Positions 33,141 through 41,707 of a stretch of 43,808 nucleotides of DNA are shown one piece after another. Position 1 is the first letter of the stretch; every line of letters begins with the position of its first letter. The position numbers were made by a program, and so were the translations under genes. The notes beneath the pieces were generated by a model that saw only the letters and a list, made by a program, of their open reading frames with translations, searched no databases and was not told where the DNA came from. Source of the stretch: CAZVLE01 sp964627855 (lineage in GTDB: Bacteria; Bacillota; Dethiobacteria; DTU022); assembly GCA_964627855.1 (NCBI GenBank), contig CAZVLE010000010.1:1-43808 (forward strand), read 5' to 3'.

Positions 33141-34244
33141 ATGAGTGAGACTAAAAAAACACCATTTTATGAAAAGCACCTGGCTCTGAATGGCAAAATA
33201 GTTGATTATAGCGGCTGGCTTCTTCCTGTGCAGTACAGCAAAGGGCTGGTTGAAGAGGTTCATGATACGCGTAAAAGGGCAACCATCTTTGATGTATCTC
33301 ACATGGGAGAAATAGCAGTTCGTGGTAGCGATGCCGAAGCATATCTCCAGAAATTGCTGGTAAATGACATTGCAAGGCTGCAGGATAATGCGATTATCTA
33401 TAGTCCTGTTTGTTACCCTGACGGCGGAGTGGTAGATGACATCCTGGTTTATCGCATTGGCGCTGAAGAATTTTTGCTGGTCGTTAATGCTGCCAATACT
33501 GCTAAAGATTATGCCTGGTTCCGGGAAAACCATTTTGGCGATGTGATAATCGAAAATCTCTCTGCCGATTACGCCCAGATTGCCCTTCAGGGTCCTAATA
33601 GTGAAAAGATCCTTCAGTCTCTGACAAATCTTTCTCTGGCTGAAATGAGAAATTATCATTTCAGGGCCGATGTTGATGTGGCCGGTGTGAATTGTTTAGT
33701 ATCACGAACGGGCTACACCGGTGAAGATGGCTTCGAAATTTACTGTCTGAATGATCGAGCTTCCACCCTCTGGGACGCTGTCTGGAAAGCCGGTAAGAGC
33801 TATGAACTGAGTCCTGCCGGGTTGGGAGCAAGAGATGTGTTGCGGCTTGAAGCAGCGATGCCACTTTATGGTCATGAGTTGGGGAAAGAGTTGACTCCCC
33901 TGATGGCAGGATTGGACCGTTTCGTTGCTCTTGACAAGAAGGTGTCCTTTATCGGCCAGGAAGCATTGCTCAGGCAGAAAAGTGATGGATTGACCAGAAA
34001 GCTTTACGGTCTTGAGATGCTTGAGCGGGGTGTGCCCCGTGAAGGCTACATAGTCAAAGCCGGTGACCTTGAAGCAGGCTGGGTCAGCAGTGGTTCTTAT
34101 TCGCCGACCCTGGACATATTTATTGGCTTGGCCTTTTTAGATCCCAAAGTGGTTAAGGAAGACCGGGAATTAACCCTGGTGATTCGCAATCGTTCTTACC
34201 GGGCGCGGGTTACCAAATTACCTTTTTACAGGAGGAAAAAATAA
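33141..34244 (+). CDS. gcvT: Glycine cleavage system T protein (aminomethyltransferase)
   Basis: Releases ammonia and transfers the methylene carbon from the aminomethyl-lipoyl arm of GcvH to tetrahydrofolate. The 367-residue protein starts SETKKTPFYEKHLAL, has FDVSHMGEIAVRG, LVVNAANTAKDYAWF, SRTGYTGEDGFEIY, and GLGARDVLRLEAAMPLYG, the core T-protein motifs. Its ATG is 14 bases after AGGAGG, longer than usual, but no better in-frame start exists. It is first in the gcv operon behind the riboswitch and ends with GGAGG used by gcvH. Confidence 0.97.
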   Translation: MSETKKTPFYEKHLALNGKIVDYSGWLLPVQYSKGLVEEVHDTRKRATIFDVSHMGEIAVRGSDAEAYLQKLLVNDIARLQDNAIIYSPVCYPDGGVVDDILVYRIGAEEFLLVVNAANTAKDYAWFRENHFGDVIIENLSADYAQIALQGPNSEKILQSLTNLSLAEMRNYHFRADVDVAGVNCLVSRTGYTGEDGFEIYCLNDRASTLWDAVWKAGKSYELSPAGLGARDVLRLEAAMPLYGHELGKELTPLMAGLDRFVALDKKVSFIGQEALLRQKSDGLTRKLYGLEMLERGVPREGYIVKAGDLEAGWVSSGSYSPTLDIFIGLAFLDPKVVKEDRELTLVIRNRSYRARVTKLPFYRRKK

Positions 34245-34642
34245 TGAAGTATAAGATTATTGATGGTGTCAGGTATACCGTAAAGCATGAATGGGCCAGA
34301 CCGGAAGGAGATACCGTTGTAGTTGGCTTGTCGGATTATGCCCAGGACAAGCTTGGTGAAATTGTTTTTGTTGAGCTCCCCGATGTAGGTGCTGAAGTTG
34401 AGGCCGGTAAAGGTTCAGCAGTGATCGAATCTGTAAAGGCTGTAGCTGACCTCTATGCTCCCGTTGACGGAACTGTTGTCGAGGTTAACGAGGAGTTGCT
34501 CGATCAGCCTGAGTCAATCAATTCTGACCCTTACGGTGATGGTTGGGTTTACAAGGTTGAGGTCAAAGATGCGACCCAGCTTGAAAAGCTGATGGATAAA
34601 GAGGCTTATGAAAAATTTGTTGTGGAGGAGGATGAGAAATAG
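34244..34642 (+). CDS. gcvH: Glycine cleavage system H protein
   Basis: Lipoyl carrier protein that shuttles the aminomethyl group between the P, T and L proteins. The 132-residue chain has the lipoyl attachment Lys65 in VIESVKAVADLYAPV, plus the family segments KHEWARPEGD, LSDYAQDKLGEIVFVELP and NSDPYGDGWVYKVE. Its ATG shares one base with the gcvT stop (TAATG). It is the probable substrate of the LipM-like and radical SAM proteins encoded downstream. Confidence 0.97.
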   Translation: MKYKIIDGVRYTVKHEWARPEGDTVVVGLSDYAQDKLGEIVFVELPDVGAEVEAGKGSAVIESVKAVADLYAPVDGTVVEVNEELLDQPESINSDPYGDGWVYKVEVKDATQLEKLMDKEAYEKFVVEEDEK

Positions 34643-34645
34643 CCT

Positions 34646-35995
34646 ATGGGTGGTAAACACTTTCTTCCCCTTACCGATGAAGATCGGCAGGAAATGATCG
34701 CTGCAATCGGCCTGAATGATCTTGAAGATCTTTTCAGTGACATTCCGGATTCCATCCGTCTGCAGCGGGAACTTGATTTGCCGCCGGCTTTAGCGGAATC
34801 GGAAGTAATCTCTCATCTTAACGTCCTTGCTGCAAAAAACAGACACTTTCAAAACTGTAGATCATTTATGGGGGCGGGAATATATGATCATTTTATTCCC
34901 TCAATAATAAAGCATGTTACCGGCCGCAGTGAGTTTTATACATCATATACACCGTACCAGCCGGAGATCAGTCAGGGTGTTTTACAAGCCATTTTTGAAT
35001 ATCAGACTATGATCTGCCAGTTAACAGGCATGGATGTTGCCAATGCTTCCATGTACGACGGCGGCACTGCTGTTGCCGAGGGAGCGGTCATGGGTTGTGG
35101 GGCAACGCGGCGTTCCAAGGTTTTGGTATCGCGTTCCGTTAACCCTTTTTACCGGGCTGTGCTGCGTAATTACTTCCAGAGCCGTGGTCTCGAACTGGAG
35201 GAGATTCCCATCCTTGAGGGTTGTACCGACCGGGCCAGTCTTGATAAAATGATCGATAAAGAGGTGGCAACCGTTGTTCTTCAGCAGCCTAACTTCTTTG
35301 GCCTTGTTGAAAATATGGAGGGCATCGCAGACCTTGTCCATGAACAGAAAGCTGTCTTCATGGTTTCAGCCGATCCCATTTCGCTGGCTCTCCTGAAAGC
35401 GCCTGCTGAATATGGTGCCGATATAGTGGTTGGCGAGGGCCAGGGCCTTGGCGTGCCTGCTTCTTTCGGCGGACCGGTTCTCGGGATTATGGCGGCCCGT
35501 GAAAAGTTCGTGCGCCAGATGCCCGGTCGCATTGCCGGCGAAACTGTAGACAGTGAGGGAAATCGAGGCTATGTCCTCACTTTGCAGACCAGGGAACAGC
35601 ACATCAGGCGAGAAAAAGCGGCCTCCAACATTTGTTCCAATGAAGCCCTCGTTGCCCTGGGCGCATCGGTATATCTTGCCGCCATGGGTCCGCAGGGGCT
35701 GCGGGAAGTAGCTGAACAGTGCCTGCAAAAGGCCAACTACGCCCGTGAAAAGATCTCAGCGCTGGATGGTTATTCAGTGGCATTCCCCGGATCCAACTTC
35801 AAGGAATTTGCCGTTACTGTTCCAGGCAATCCGCATGAACTAAACAGGCACCTGCTTGACAGCAATATTCTCGGTGGAATTGAGCTCTCTCCACTTTACC
35901 CGGAATTGAAGAACACGCTCTTAATAGCCGTGACCGAAAAACGAACCCGTGAAGAAATTGACAACCTGGTCCGGGAAATGGAGGGATGGAAATGA
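34646..35995 (+). CDS. gcvPA: Glycine dehydrogenase (decarboxylating) subunit 1
   Basis: N-terminal half of the split P protein, which decarboxylates glycine with PLP in complex with GcvPB. The 449-residue chain shows FMGAGIYDHFIPS, YTPYQPEISQGVLQAIFEYQT, NASMYDGGTA and the GRIAGETVDSEGNRGYVLTLQTREQ region in its second half. The fold is aspartate-aminotransferase-like, with the PLP Lys on the other subunit. ATG starts four bases after gcvH stop with GGAGGAGG upstream. Confidence 0.97.
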   Translation: MGGKHFLPLTDEDRQEMIAAIGLNDLEDLFSDIPDSIRLQRELDLPPALAESEVISHLNVLAAKNRHFQNCRSFMGAGIYDHFIPSIIKHVTGRSEFYTSYTPYQPEISQGVLQAIFEYQTMICQLTGMDVANASMYDGGTAVAEGAVMGCGATRRSKVLVSRSVNPFYRAVLRNYFQSRGLELEEIPILEGCTDRASLDKMIDKEVATVVLQQPNFFGLVENMEGIADLVHEQKAVFMVSADPISLALLKAPAEYGADIVVGEGQGLGVPASFGGPVLGIMAAREKFVRQMPGRIAGETVDSEGNRGYVLTLQTREQHIRREKAASNICSNEALVALGASVYLAAMGPQGLREVAEQCLQKANYAREKISALDGYSVAFPGSNFKEFAVTVPGNPHELNRHLLDSNILGGIELSPLYPELKNTLLIAVTEKRTREEIDNLVREMEGWK

Positions 35996-37449
35996 GAAAA
36001 AGCAAAGCTCTCTTGTTTGAAATGAGCCGTCCGGGCCGCCAGGGTTATTCACTGCCGTCATCCGATGTGCCTGAAAAACCGCTGGAGCAGATTTTGCCGG
36101 CTGACTTAATGCGCAGTGAACCTCTCGAGTTGCCCGAGCTGTCGGAAAACGAAATCATTCGCCATTACACCGAGCTTTCCACCAGGAACTTCGGAGTTGA
36201 CACCGGTTTTTACCCGCTCGGTTCCTGCACGATGAAGTATAACCCCAAGGTAAATGAAGATGCAGCGGTTATACCCGGCTTTGCTTTCATGCATCCCTGT
36301 CAGCCGGAGGAAACTGTGCAGGGTGCCCTGGAACTGCTTTATAATATGGAGGAGGGTCTGAAAGAGCTCACCGCCATGGACCGTTTTACTCTGCAACCGG
36401 CAGCAGGCGCACATGGTGAATTAACCGGGCTGATGATTATTCAGGCCTATCACCGCCACAGGGGGGATCACAAACGCAACAAGGTGCTGATTCCCTTGTC
36501 CGCCCATGGTACAAACCCGGCCACCGTCAGTATGGCTGGTTATGATGTGGTTCAGATTCCCTGTGATGAGCGGGGGCTTGTTGACCTTGAGGCGCTGAAA
36601 ACAGCAGTGGATGAAACTACATCAGCCCTGATGCTAACCAACCCCAGCACCCTTGGTCTTTTTGAAGAAGAGATCATTGAAATGGCCAGGACTGTTCATG
36701 AGGCAGGTGGTTTGCTCTATTATGACGGAGCAAATATGAATGCAATTATGGGTTACACGAGGCCGGGTGACATGGGTTTCGATGTAGTCCACCTGAATAT
36801 CCACAAGACTCTTTCCACCCCGCACGGGGGAGGCGGACCCGGTGGAGGACCGGTTGGTGTCAAAGAAAGACTCGTGCCTTTCCTGCCTGTTCCGTTGGTT
36901 GACAGAGATGGAGATACTTATACCTTCAATTATGATTTCCCTGAAAGCATTGGTAAGGCCCACTCTTTTTTCGGTAATTTTGGAGTAGTTGTGAAAGCCT
37001 ATACCTACATGCGTATGATGGGAGCGGAAGGTTTGAAACAGGCTTCGACAGATGCTGTTCTTAATGCAAACTATTTGATGAACCTGTTGAAAAAAACTTA
37101 CCATTTGCCCTATGATCGACTCTGTAAACATGAATTTGTCCTGTCGGCAAGACCGGAAAAAAAGAAAGGTGCCGGGGCTGGCGACATAGCCAAAGCCCTT
37201 CTTGATCGGGGTTTTCACCCCCCGACTGTTTACTTTCCCCTGATTGTCGAAGAGGCCTTGATGATTGAACCGACCGATACCGAAGCCAGGGAAACTCTGG
37301 ATGCCTTTGCCCAGGCTATGGAAGATATAGCGAAAGCTATCGATGATGATGCAGAGAGAATCGCTCACGGTCCTTATAATACCGTGGTTGGCCGGCTTGA
37401 TGAAGTGCGTGCCGCCCGCAGCCCGGTGATGCGTTGGAAAAAAGAGTAG
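35992..37449 (+). CDS. gcvPB: Glycine dehydrogenase (decarboxylating) subunit 2
   Basis: C-terminal half of the split P protein. The 485-residue chain contains the PLP-binding Lys272 in LNIHKTLSTPHGGGGPGGGP, plus GSCTMKYNPKVNE, LQPAAGAHGELTGLMI and PLSAHGTNPATVSMAGYD. An ATG at 35986 abuts GGAGGG, so the ATG at 35992 (six bases after it, overlapping the gcvPA stop as ATGA) is preferred. Split P protein is normal in Bacillota and archaea. Confidence 0.97.
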   Translation: MRKSKALLFEMSRPGRQGYSLPSSDVPEKPLEQILPADLMRSEPLELPELSENEIIRHYTELSTRNFGVDTGFYPLGSCTMKYNPKVNEDAAVIPGFAFMHPCQPEETVQGALELLYNMEEGLKELTAMDRFTLQPAAGAHGELTGLMIIQAYHRHRGDHKRNKVLIPLSAHGTNPATVSMAGYDVVQIPCDERGLVDLEALKTAVDETTSALMLTNPSTLGLFEEEIIEMARTVHEAGGLLYYDGANMNAIMGYTRPGDMGFDVVHLNIHKTLSTPHGGGGPGGGPVGVKERLVPFLPVPLVDRDGDTYTFNYDFPESIGKAHSFFGNFGVVVKAYTYMRMMGAEGLKQASTDAVLNANYLMNLLKKTYHLPYDRLCKHEFVLSARPEKKKGAGAGDIAKALLDRGFHPPTVYFPLIVEEALMIEPTDTEARETLDAFAQAMEDIAKAIDDDAERIAHGPYNTVVGRLDEVRAARSPVMRWKKE

Positions 37450-37541
37450 ACTTGCCTGAAGAGCAGAAGAACAGTTCATTTTGCTCATATTTATGGGCAA
37501 GTTGTGGCTGTTATGGTTGGGTGGGGGTGGCAGGGGTTAGG
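37450..37541 (+). other. Structured, G-rich intergenic segment after gcvPB
   Basis: ACTTGCC (37450-37456) and GGCAAGT (37496-37502) are perfectly complementary and enclose a second pair, GAGCA (37461-37465) with TGCTC (37482-37486). No T-run follows, so it is not a standard terminator. A G-rich run with GG, GGG, GGGGG, GG and GGGG blocks follows (about 37518-37537) and could form a two-layer quadruplex. Possible roles (mRNA stability, partial termination) are speculative. Confidence 0.35.
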
Positions 37542-37578
37542 ATTAACTTTTCTGCTTCCCCTGCTTTATTCCGGAAGT

Positions 37579-37584
37579 TATAAT
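37579..37584 (+). promoter_or_regulatory. Possible internal promoter for the lipoate genes
   Basis: A perfect TATAAT lies 45 bases ahead of the first radical SAM gene. No matching -35 is seen (TTCCCC at 17-base spacing), so this could be an activator-dependent start or chance. If real it would let the lipoate genes be expressed without glycine. Confidence 0.35.
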
Positions 37585-37628
37585 AAAAACAGTAAAAAAC
37601 TTTGTTATAAAGTATGGAGAAGATACCT

Positions 37629-38501
37629 ATGCAGGCAAAAGAAGATTTGACAGACCTGATGCGTTGTGCCTGGAAGGTTCGTGAAGCCTTTTTCCCTGCT
37701 GCCGTAGAATTTGTTGCGCCAAACCGCACTCTTGCCGTCAGTGTGACCGGAAGCAGTTGTGCTTTGAATTGTTCCCATTGTGACGGTCATTATCTCAAAG
37801 GGATGCTACCCCTGGAAAAAGTTCTCGGCAGCAAAAGAGGCCGGGAAAAGAGCTACCTGGTGTCCGGGGGATCTGATCGAGATGGCAGGGTTCCCCTTTT
37901 TGAAAGATGGGCGGAACTGGAGGAACTTGCCAGCCGGGGCCCCATAAATCTTCACACAGGACTTGTTAATGAAAAGGAATCGAGGCGCCTGTCCCATGTG
38001 GCCCGGGTAGTTTCGTTTGATTTTGTCGGTGATAACGAAACCATTGGTGACGTCTATCACCTACCCATGACTGTCAAAGATTATCTCGTTTCATATCGTA
38101 GCCTGCAGAAATATAACAGGGTCATACCTCACATCTGTCTTGGCCTTAATGCCGGTCAGATTCGGGGAGAGTACAATACCCTGCGATTGCTTCGAAAGGA
38201 AGCAGTAGAAGCAATTAGCATGATCATCTTTCGCCCTACAGTCGGCACCGTTTTTAGTGATTGTTCACCGCCCCTGCCTGAAGATGTTGCTCACTTTATT
38301 GCTACAGCCCGGCTGATGTTTCCCCGTACACCGCTTTACCTGGGCTGCATGCGGCCGGCCGGCAGTTACCGTGAGACAGTCGACACCTATGCCCTGGAAG
38401 CAGGTATTAATAAGATTGTACTACCGGCTCCGGCAGCTCGCGCCAGGGCGGCAGAGCTCGGTCTCGATATTTCAATTTCGGAGGAGTGCTGCTCCTTATG
38501 A
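37629..38501 (+). CDS. Radical SAM protein, probable LipS1/LipS2-type lipoyl synthase component (first of pair)
   Basis: The 290-residue protein has the radical SAM signature Cys44-x3-Cys48-x2-Cys51 in CALNCSHCDGHYLKGM, binding a 4Fe-4S cluster that cleaves S-adenosylmethionine. Downstream features (SFDFVGDNETIGDVYHLP, HICLGLNAGQIRGEYNTL) resemble biotin-synthase-like proteins; it is much unlike classical LipA (no CxxxxxCxxxxxC auxiliary motif). An upstream ATG at 37614 is in frame, but ATG at 37629 follows GGAGAAG. It overlaps a second radical SAM gene and precedes a LipM-like gene and lpdA, in the gcv neighbourhood; this is the arrangement expected of the two-protein LipS1/LipS2 sulfur-insertion system. 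Which of the two it is cannot be told here. Confidence 0.75.
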   Translation: MQAKEDLTDLMRCAWKVREAFFPAAVEFVAPNRTLAVSVTGSSCALNCSHCDGHYLKGMLPLEKVLGSKRGREKSYLVSGGSDRDGRVPLFERWAELEELASRGPINLHTGLVNEKESRRLSHVARVVSFDFVGDNETIGDVYHLPMTVKDYLVSYRSLQKYNRVIPHICLGLNAGQIRGEYNTLRLLRKEAVEAISMIIFRPTVGTVFSDCSPPLPEDVAHFIATARLMFPRTPLYLGCMRPAGSYRETVDTYALEAGINKIVLPAPAARARAAELGLDISISEECCSL

Positions 38502-39442
38502 TCCGTCTTTCAGCCGGCACTGCCATATCTTTGGGACTTTCTTCCAGGCGGTTCGATGCCCGTCCCACAACCGCATACCTTCTATCAGGTGATAACTGCC
38601 GGATGAATTGCACTTTTTGCCCCCGGGGAACCGGAGGCAGTAAAGAGCGAGACCGGCTGGGAAGGATCAATTGGCCCGAGTATAGCTGGGATGATTTTAA
38701 AAAAGGGTTGGCCTTAAAAGATCATGATCTCAGGCGAATTTGCCTCCAGTCTGTCAGGCATGCCGGGGGCTTAAGACCTCTGTTGCAGGCAGTTGACCGG
38801 GTGAAAAAGATTACTGATCTGCCGCTTTCTCTTTCAGCCTGGCTGAGTAGTGGGGAAGAAGCTGCAGCCATGTTTGACGCCGGGGTTGACCGGATCAGTA
38901 TTGCTCTGGATGTTGCCAACCCTTCCAGGCACCATCAGATCAAGGGCAGCTCGCTTTCAAAACGCCTGGACCTCTTACTCGAGTGTGCGGAGAAGCTGCC
39001 CGGAAGAATGAGTACACATCTGATCTGTGGGCTCGGTGAAACCGAGGAAGAGATGTTGTCCCTGATAGCCAGGTTGATCGAGGCTGGTGTTACTGTTGCC
39101 CTCTTTGCCTTTTTCCCCCTGAGAGGCACGGTGCTGGCAAATCATGAACCACCTGATCCGGAAAGCTATCGCCGCATCCAGGCCGGGTATTACCTGCTGC
39201 ACACAGGTGCTGCAGAGATTTCATCTTTTCAGTTTGCGGCGGGAGAGTTGATTTCTTTTGGTCTGAGCGAAAATGAATTGTTTAATTGTCTTGCAGATGG
39301 CAAAGCCTTTCAAACCAGCGGCTGTCCGGACTGCAACCGTCCCTTTTATAATGAACGTCCGGGAGGATTTATTTATAACTTTCCCCGCCCTCTGGAAGCA
39401 AGTGAACTGCAGACTGCCCTGAATTTGGTCAATACCGGTTGA
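38498..39442 (+). CDS. Radical SAM protein, probable LipS1/LipS2-type lipoyl synthase component (second of pair)
   Basis: The 314-residue protein has Cys34-x3-Cys38-x2-Cys41 in CRMNCTFCPRGTGG. Near the C-terminus SGCPDCNRPFYNERPGG carries a CxxC that could bind a second (sulfur-donor) cluster. RISIALDVANPSRHHQIKG and STHLICGLGETEEEMLSLI are typical of the biotin-synthase-like branch. ATG at 38498 overlaps the previous stop (ATGA) and has GGAGGAG 11 bases upstream; the GTG at 38486 is within that site. Coupling of two radical SAM genes fits a two-step sulfur insertion into octanoyl-GcvH. Other radical SAM functions cannot be excluded by sequence reading alone. Confidence 0.75.
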   Translation: MIRLSAGTAISLGLSSRRFDARPTTAYLLSGDNCRMNCTFCPRGTGGSKERDRLGRINWPEYSWDDFKKGLALKDHDLRRICLQSVRHAGGLRPLLQAVDRVKKITDLPLSLSAWLSSGEEAAAMFDAGVDRISIALDVANPSRHHQIKGSSLSKRLDLLLECAEKLPGRMSTHLICGLGETEEEMLSLIARLIEAGVTVALFAFFPLRGTVLANHEPPDPESYRRIQAGYYLLHTGAAEISSFQFAAGELISFGLSENELFNCLADGKAFQTSGCPDCNRPFYNERPGGFIYNFPRPLEASELQTALNLVNTG

Positions 39443-39493
39443 GCCCCTTTATTGTTGAGGAAGAAGAAAAATGGGCCGAAGGAGGAATAATCA

Positions 39494-40243
39494 ATGCGCT
39501 ATCAGTGGCGGCTAATTATTGACCCGCCGCTATCCGGCAAAGTGAATATGGAAAGAGACCTCGAGATCATGGAAGAGGTTTCTTCGGGCGAATGCCCGCC
39601 GACTTTACGCCTTTACCGCTGGTCTCCTCCTGCAGTTAGTCTCGGTTATTTTCAGGACGAAAACGAGGTTGTTGAACTTTCTGCCTGCCGTGATGCCGGA
39701 ATAGATGTAGTCCGCCGCCCAACCGGCGGCCGGGCCGTGCTGCATGATCATGAATTAACTTACAGCATTGTAGTGCCGGAGGCGCACCCTTTTATCAACA
39801 AGGGTGGTGTGATGGATGCCTACCGGAGTATCAGTCGGGGAATTGTTACTGCTTTTAACCTGCTTGGAATCGTTGCTTCCCTGACCTCGGAAGAAGGGTC
39901 CCGGGGAGGGCTTGCCCCTGGATCCTGCTTTGATATGCCTTCGGCTTACGAAGTTAAAATTCAGGATAAAAAAGTGGTGGGCAGCGCTCAACTGCGCCGC
40001 GACGGTATAGTACTGCAGCATGGTGCCATTCTTTTCAAACTGCCGCTTGATCTCTACAATAAAGTATTGAAAAAGGAATATACCGCCGGCAAAAAGGGAG
40101 TGCCGGTTAATCTTGCGACTAAGGCTGCCGGCTTGCATGATCTCGGCTACAACGTCAGCTATGAAAAAATGACCAGGGCCCTGGTGAAAGGTTTTTCCAT
40201 GGTCATACCCGCGGTCTTCACCAGCCAGGACCGCCGTCTATAA
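39494..40243 (+). CDS. lipM: LipM-like octanoyltransferase (lipoate-protein ligase family)
   Basis: Transfers an octanoyl group from acyl carrier protein to the lipoyl-domain Lys of GcvH. The 249-residue protein belongs to the BPL/LplA/LipB fold: RRPTGGRAVLHDHELTYSIV (about residues 76-95), then CFDMPSAYEVKIQDKKVVGS with Cys145 and Lys160, the pattern I associate with LipM rather than LplA, which has a different lysine context and an extra C-terminal domain. ATG follows GAAGGAGGAATAATC. It follows the radical SAM pair by 51 bases. A free-lipoate ligase (LplA) is the main alternative. Confidence 0.8.
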   Translation: MRYQWRLIIDPPLSGKVNMERDLEIMEEVSSGECPPTLRLYRWSPPAVSLGYFQDENEVVELSACRDAGIDVVRRPTGGRAVLHDHELTYSIVVPEAHPFINKGGVMDAYRSISRGIVTAFNLLGIVASLTSEEGSRGGLAPGSCFDMPSAYEVKIQDKKVVGSAQLRRDGIVLQHGAILFKLPLDLYNKVLKKEYTAGKKGVPVNLATKAAGLHDLGYNVSYEKMTRALVKGFSMVIPAVFTSQDRRL

Positions 40244-40247
40244 ACCC

Positions 40248-40275
40248 AAACCGTCCCCTTGGCACGGTTTTGCAG
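40248..40275 (+). terminator. Hairpin between lipM and lpdA
   Basis: AAACCGT (40248-40254) and ACGGTTT (40264-40270) form a perfect 7-base stem with a 9-base loop, with only a short T stretch. It may attenuate transcription, or be a REP-like remnant (ACCGTCCCC is of the same sequence type as the piece at 24884). Weak evidence. Confidence 0.35.
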
Positions 40276-40300
40276 GGACTATTTTGAGGGAGTGTGAGAT

Positions 40301-41707
40301 ATGAGTGATAAGTATAAAGTAGTTATTATCGGTGGTGGACCGGGAGGTTATCTTGCCGCGCTTCGGGCAGGTTCCCTTGGTTTAAAAACTGCCTTGATTG
40401 AGATGGATACGCTCGGTGGGGTTTGTCTCAATCACGGCTGCATTCCGACCAAGGTGTTAACTCACGGAGCAGCCATGAACAGGCGCCTGCAAAGCGCTGA
40501 TGAATTTGGTTTTATCTTCAAAGAACTTGTCTTTGACTATCCCCGCCTACAGGCTAAGAAAAAGGCTGTGGTCAGCGAACTGGTTGGCCATATTGCCGAG
40601 ATGGTTAAAAGTAATAAGATCGATCTTTTTTACGGTCATGGTAAAGCGCTCAGTCCAGGTAAGGTCGCCGTGAAGCTGAACGACGGAGGTAAAGTCGAAC
40701 TGGACACAGAGAATATTATTCTGGCTACCGGTAGCGACGAAATATATCCACCCACGCCTGGAATTGATTTGCCCGGCATTATAACTTCCAAGGAAGCCCT
40801 GGCTCTGGAAGAATTGCCGGAAACGATGGCCGTGATCGGCGGGGGCGTCATTGCCCTTGAGATGGCTTCAATCTTCATGGGTCTCGGTGTAAAAGTAACT
40901 ATCGTTCACCGCAGCGAACGCCTCTTGAGGCGTATGGACCTGGAGATGGTTCGCCGACTGGCAACTTATCTGCGAAAGGCCGGTCTCGAGATTATGATGA
41001 ATGCACCGATCAGGATGATCGAAAAAGAAGAGAAAGCTTACAAGTTAACTGTGGACACCCGTAAGGGAGAAGAAATTGTTAGGGCGGAAAGCCTGCTATT
41101 GGCTGTTGGGCGCAAACCGTCCTTTGGTGACCAGGATCTTGATGCTTTAGGAGTCGATTATGACAAGAGCGGGATTAAGGTTGACAGTAGAATGCAGACC
41201 AATATACCCGGTATTTATGCTGTTGGTGATGCCACCTATCCCAACTACTTTTTAGCACACACAGCCTATCACCAGGGCATAGTTGCTGTAGAAAACATTG
41301 CCGGCATGGATGCCAGTTTTGACGGATCTGCTGTCCCCAGCTGTTTATTTACCGATCCCGAGCTGTCCTGCGTTGGCCTTAGTGAAGAAGAGGCAAAAGA
41401 AAAGAACTTAGATAACCTGAAAACAGGTAAGTTTCCCTTTTCAGCCAATGGCAAAGCAGCGACCCAGGGCGAAAGTGAGGGGACAGTAAAAATAATTACC
41501 GCCGGTGAGGATGAAAAAATCATCGGCATGCATATATTGGGACCTCATGCCTCGGATTTGATCCAGGAAGGGACCCTGGCCCTGGCAAAAGGTTGCACTG
41601 CCTCTGAACTCGCCGACCTGATCCATCCTCATCCGACCCTATCGGAATCGGTATGGGAGTCAGCCATGGCCATCAATAAAACTGCACTGCACATAACCCG
41701 CCGATGA
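40301..41707 (+). CDS. lpdA: Dihydrolipoyl dehydrogenase (L protein)
   Basis: FAD disulfide oxidoreductase that reoxidises the dihydrolipoyl arm of GcvH with NAD. The 468-residue protein has the FAD fold IIGGGPGGYLAALRAG, the redox disulfide Cys42-Cys47 in GGVCLNHGCIPTKVL, the NAD fold AVIGGGVIALEMASIFMG, YAVGDATYPNYFLAHTA and the C-terminal HPHPTLSES with the catalytic His. ATG follows GAGGGAGTGTGAG. In this locus it serves glycine cleavage, though it could serve other lipoyl complexes. Confidence 0.96.
   Translation: MSDKYKVVIIGGGPGGYLAALRAGSLGLKTALIEMDTLGGVCLNHGCIPTKVLTHGAAMNRRLQSADEFGFIFKELVFDYPRLQAKKKAVVSELVGHIAEMVKSNKIDLFYGHGKALSPGKVAVKLNDGGKVELDTENIILATGSDEIYPPTPGIDLPGIITSKEALALEELPETMAVIGGGVIALEMASIFMGLGVKVTIVHRSERLLRRMDLEMVRRLATYLRKAGLEIMMNAPIRMIEKEEKAYKLTVDTRKGEEIVRAESLLLAVGRKPSFGDQDLDALGVDYDKSGIKVDSRMQTNIPGIYAVGDATYPNYFLAHTAYHQGIVAVENIAGMDASFDGSAVPSCLFTDPELSCVGLSEEEAKEKNLDNLKTGKFPFSANGKAATQGESEGTVKIITAGEDEKIIGMHILGPHASDLIQEGTLALAKGCTASELADLIHPHPTLSESVWESAMAINKTALHITRR

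Noticed and set aside
33135..33659. 174-residue minus-strand ORF opposite gcvT
   Set aside because: Shadow frame of gcvT without its own signals.
36634..37500. 288-residue minus-strand ORF opposite gcvPB
   Set aside because: Shadow of the conserved gcvPB frame; no family match and it lacks a start context.
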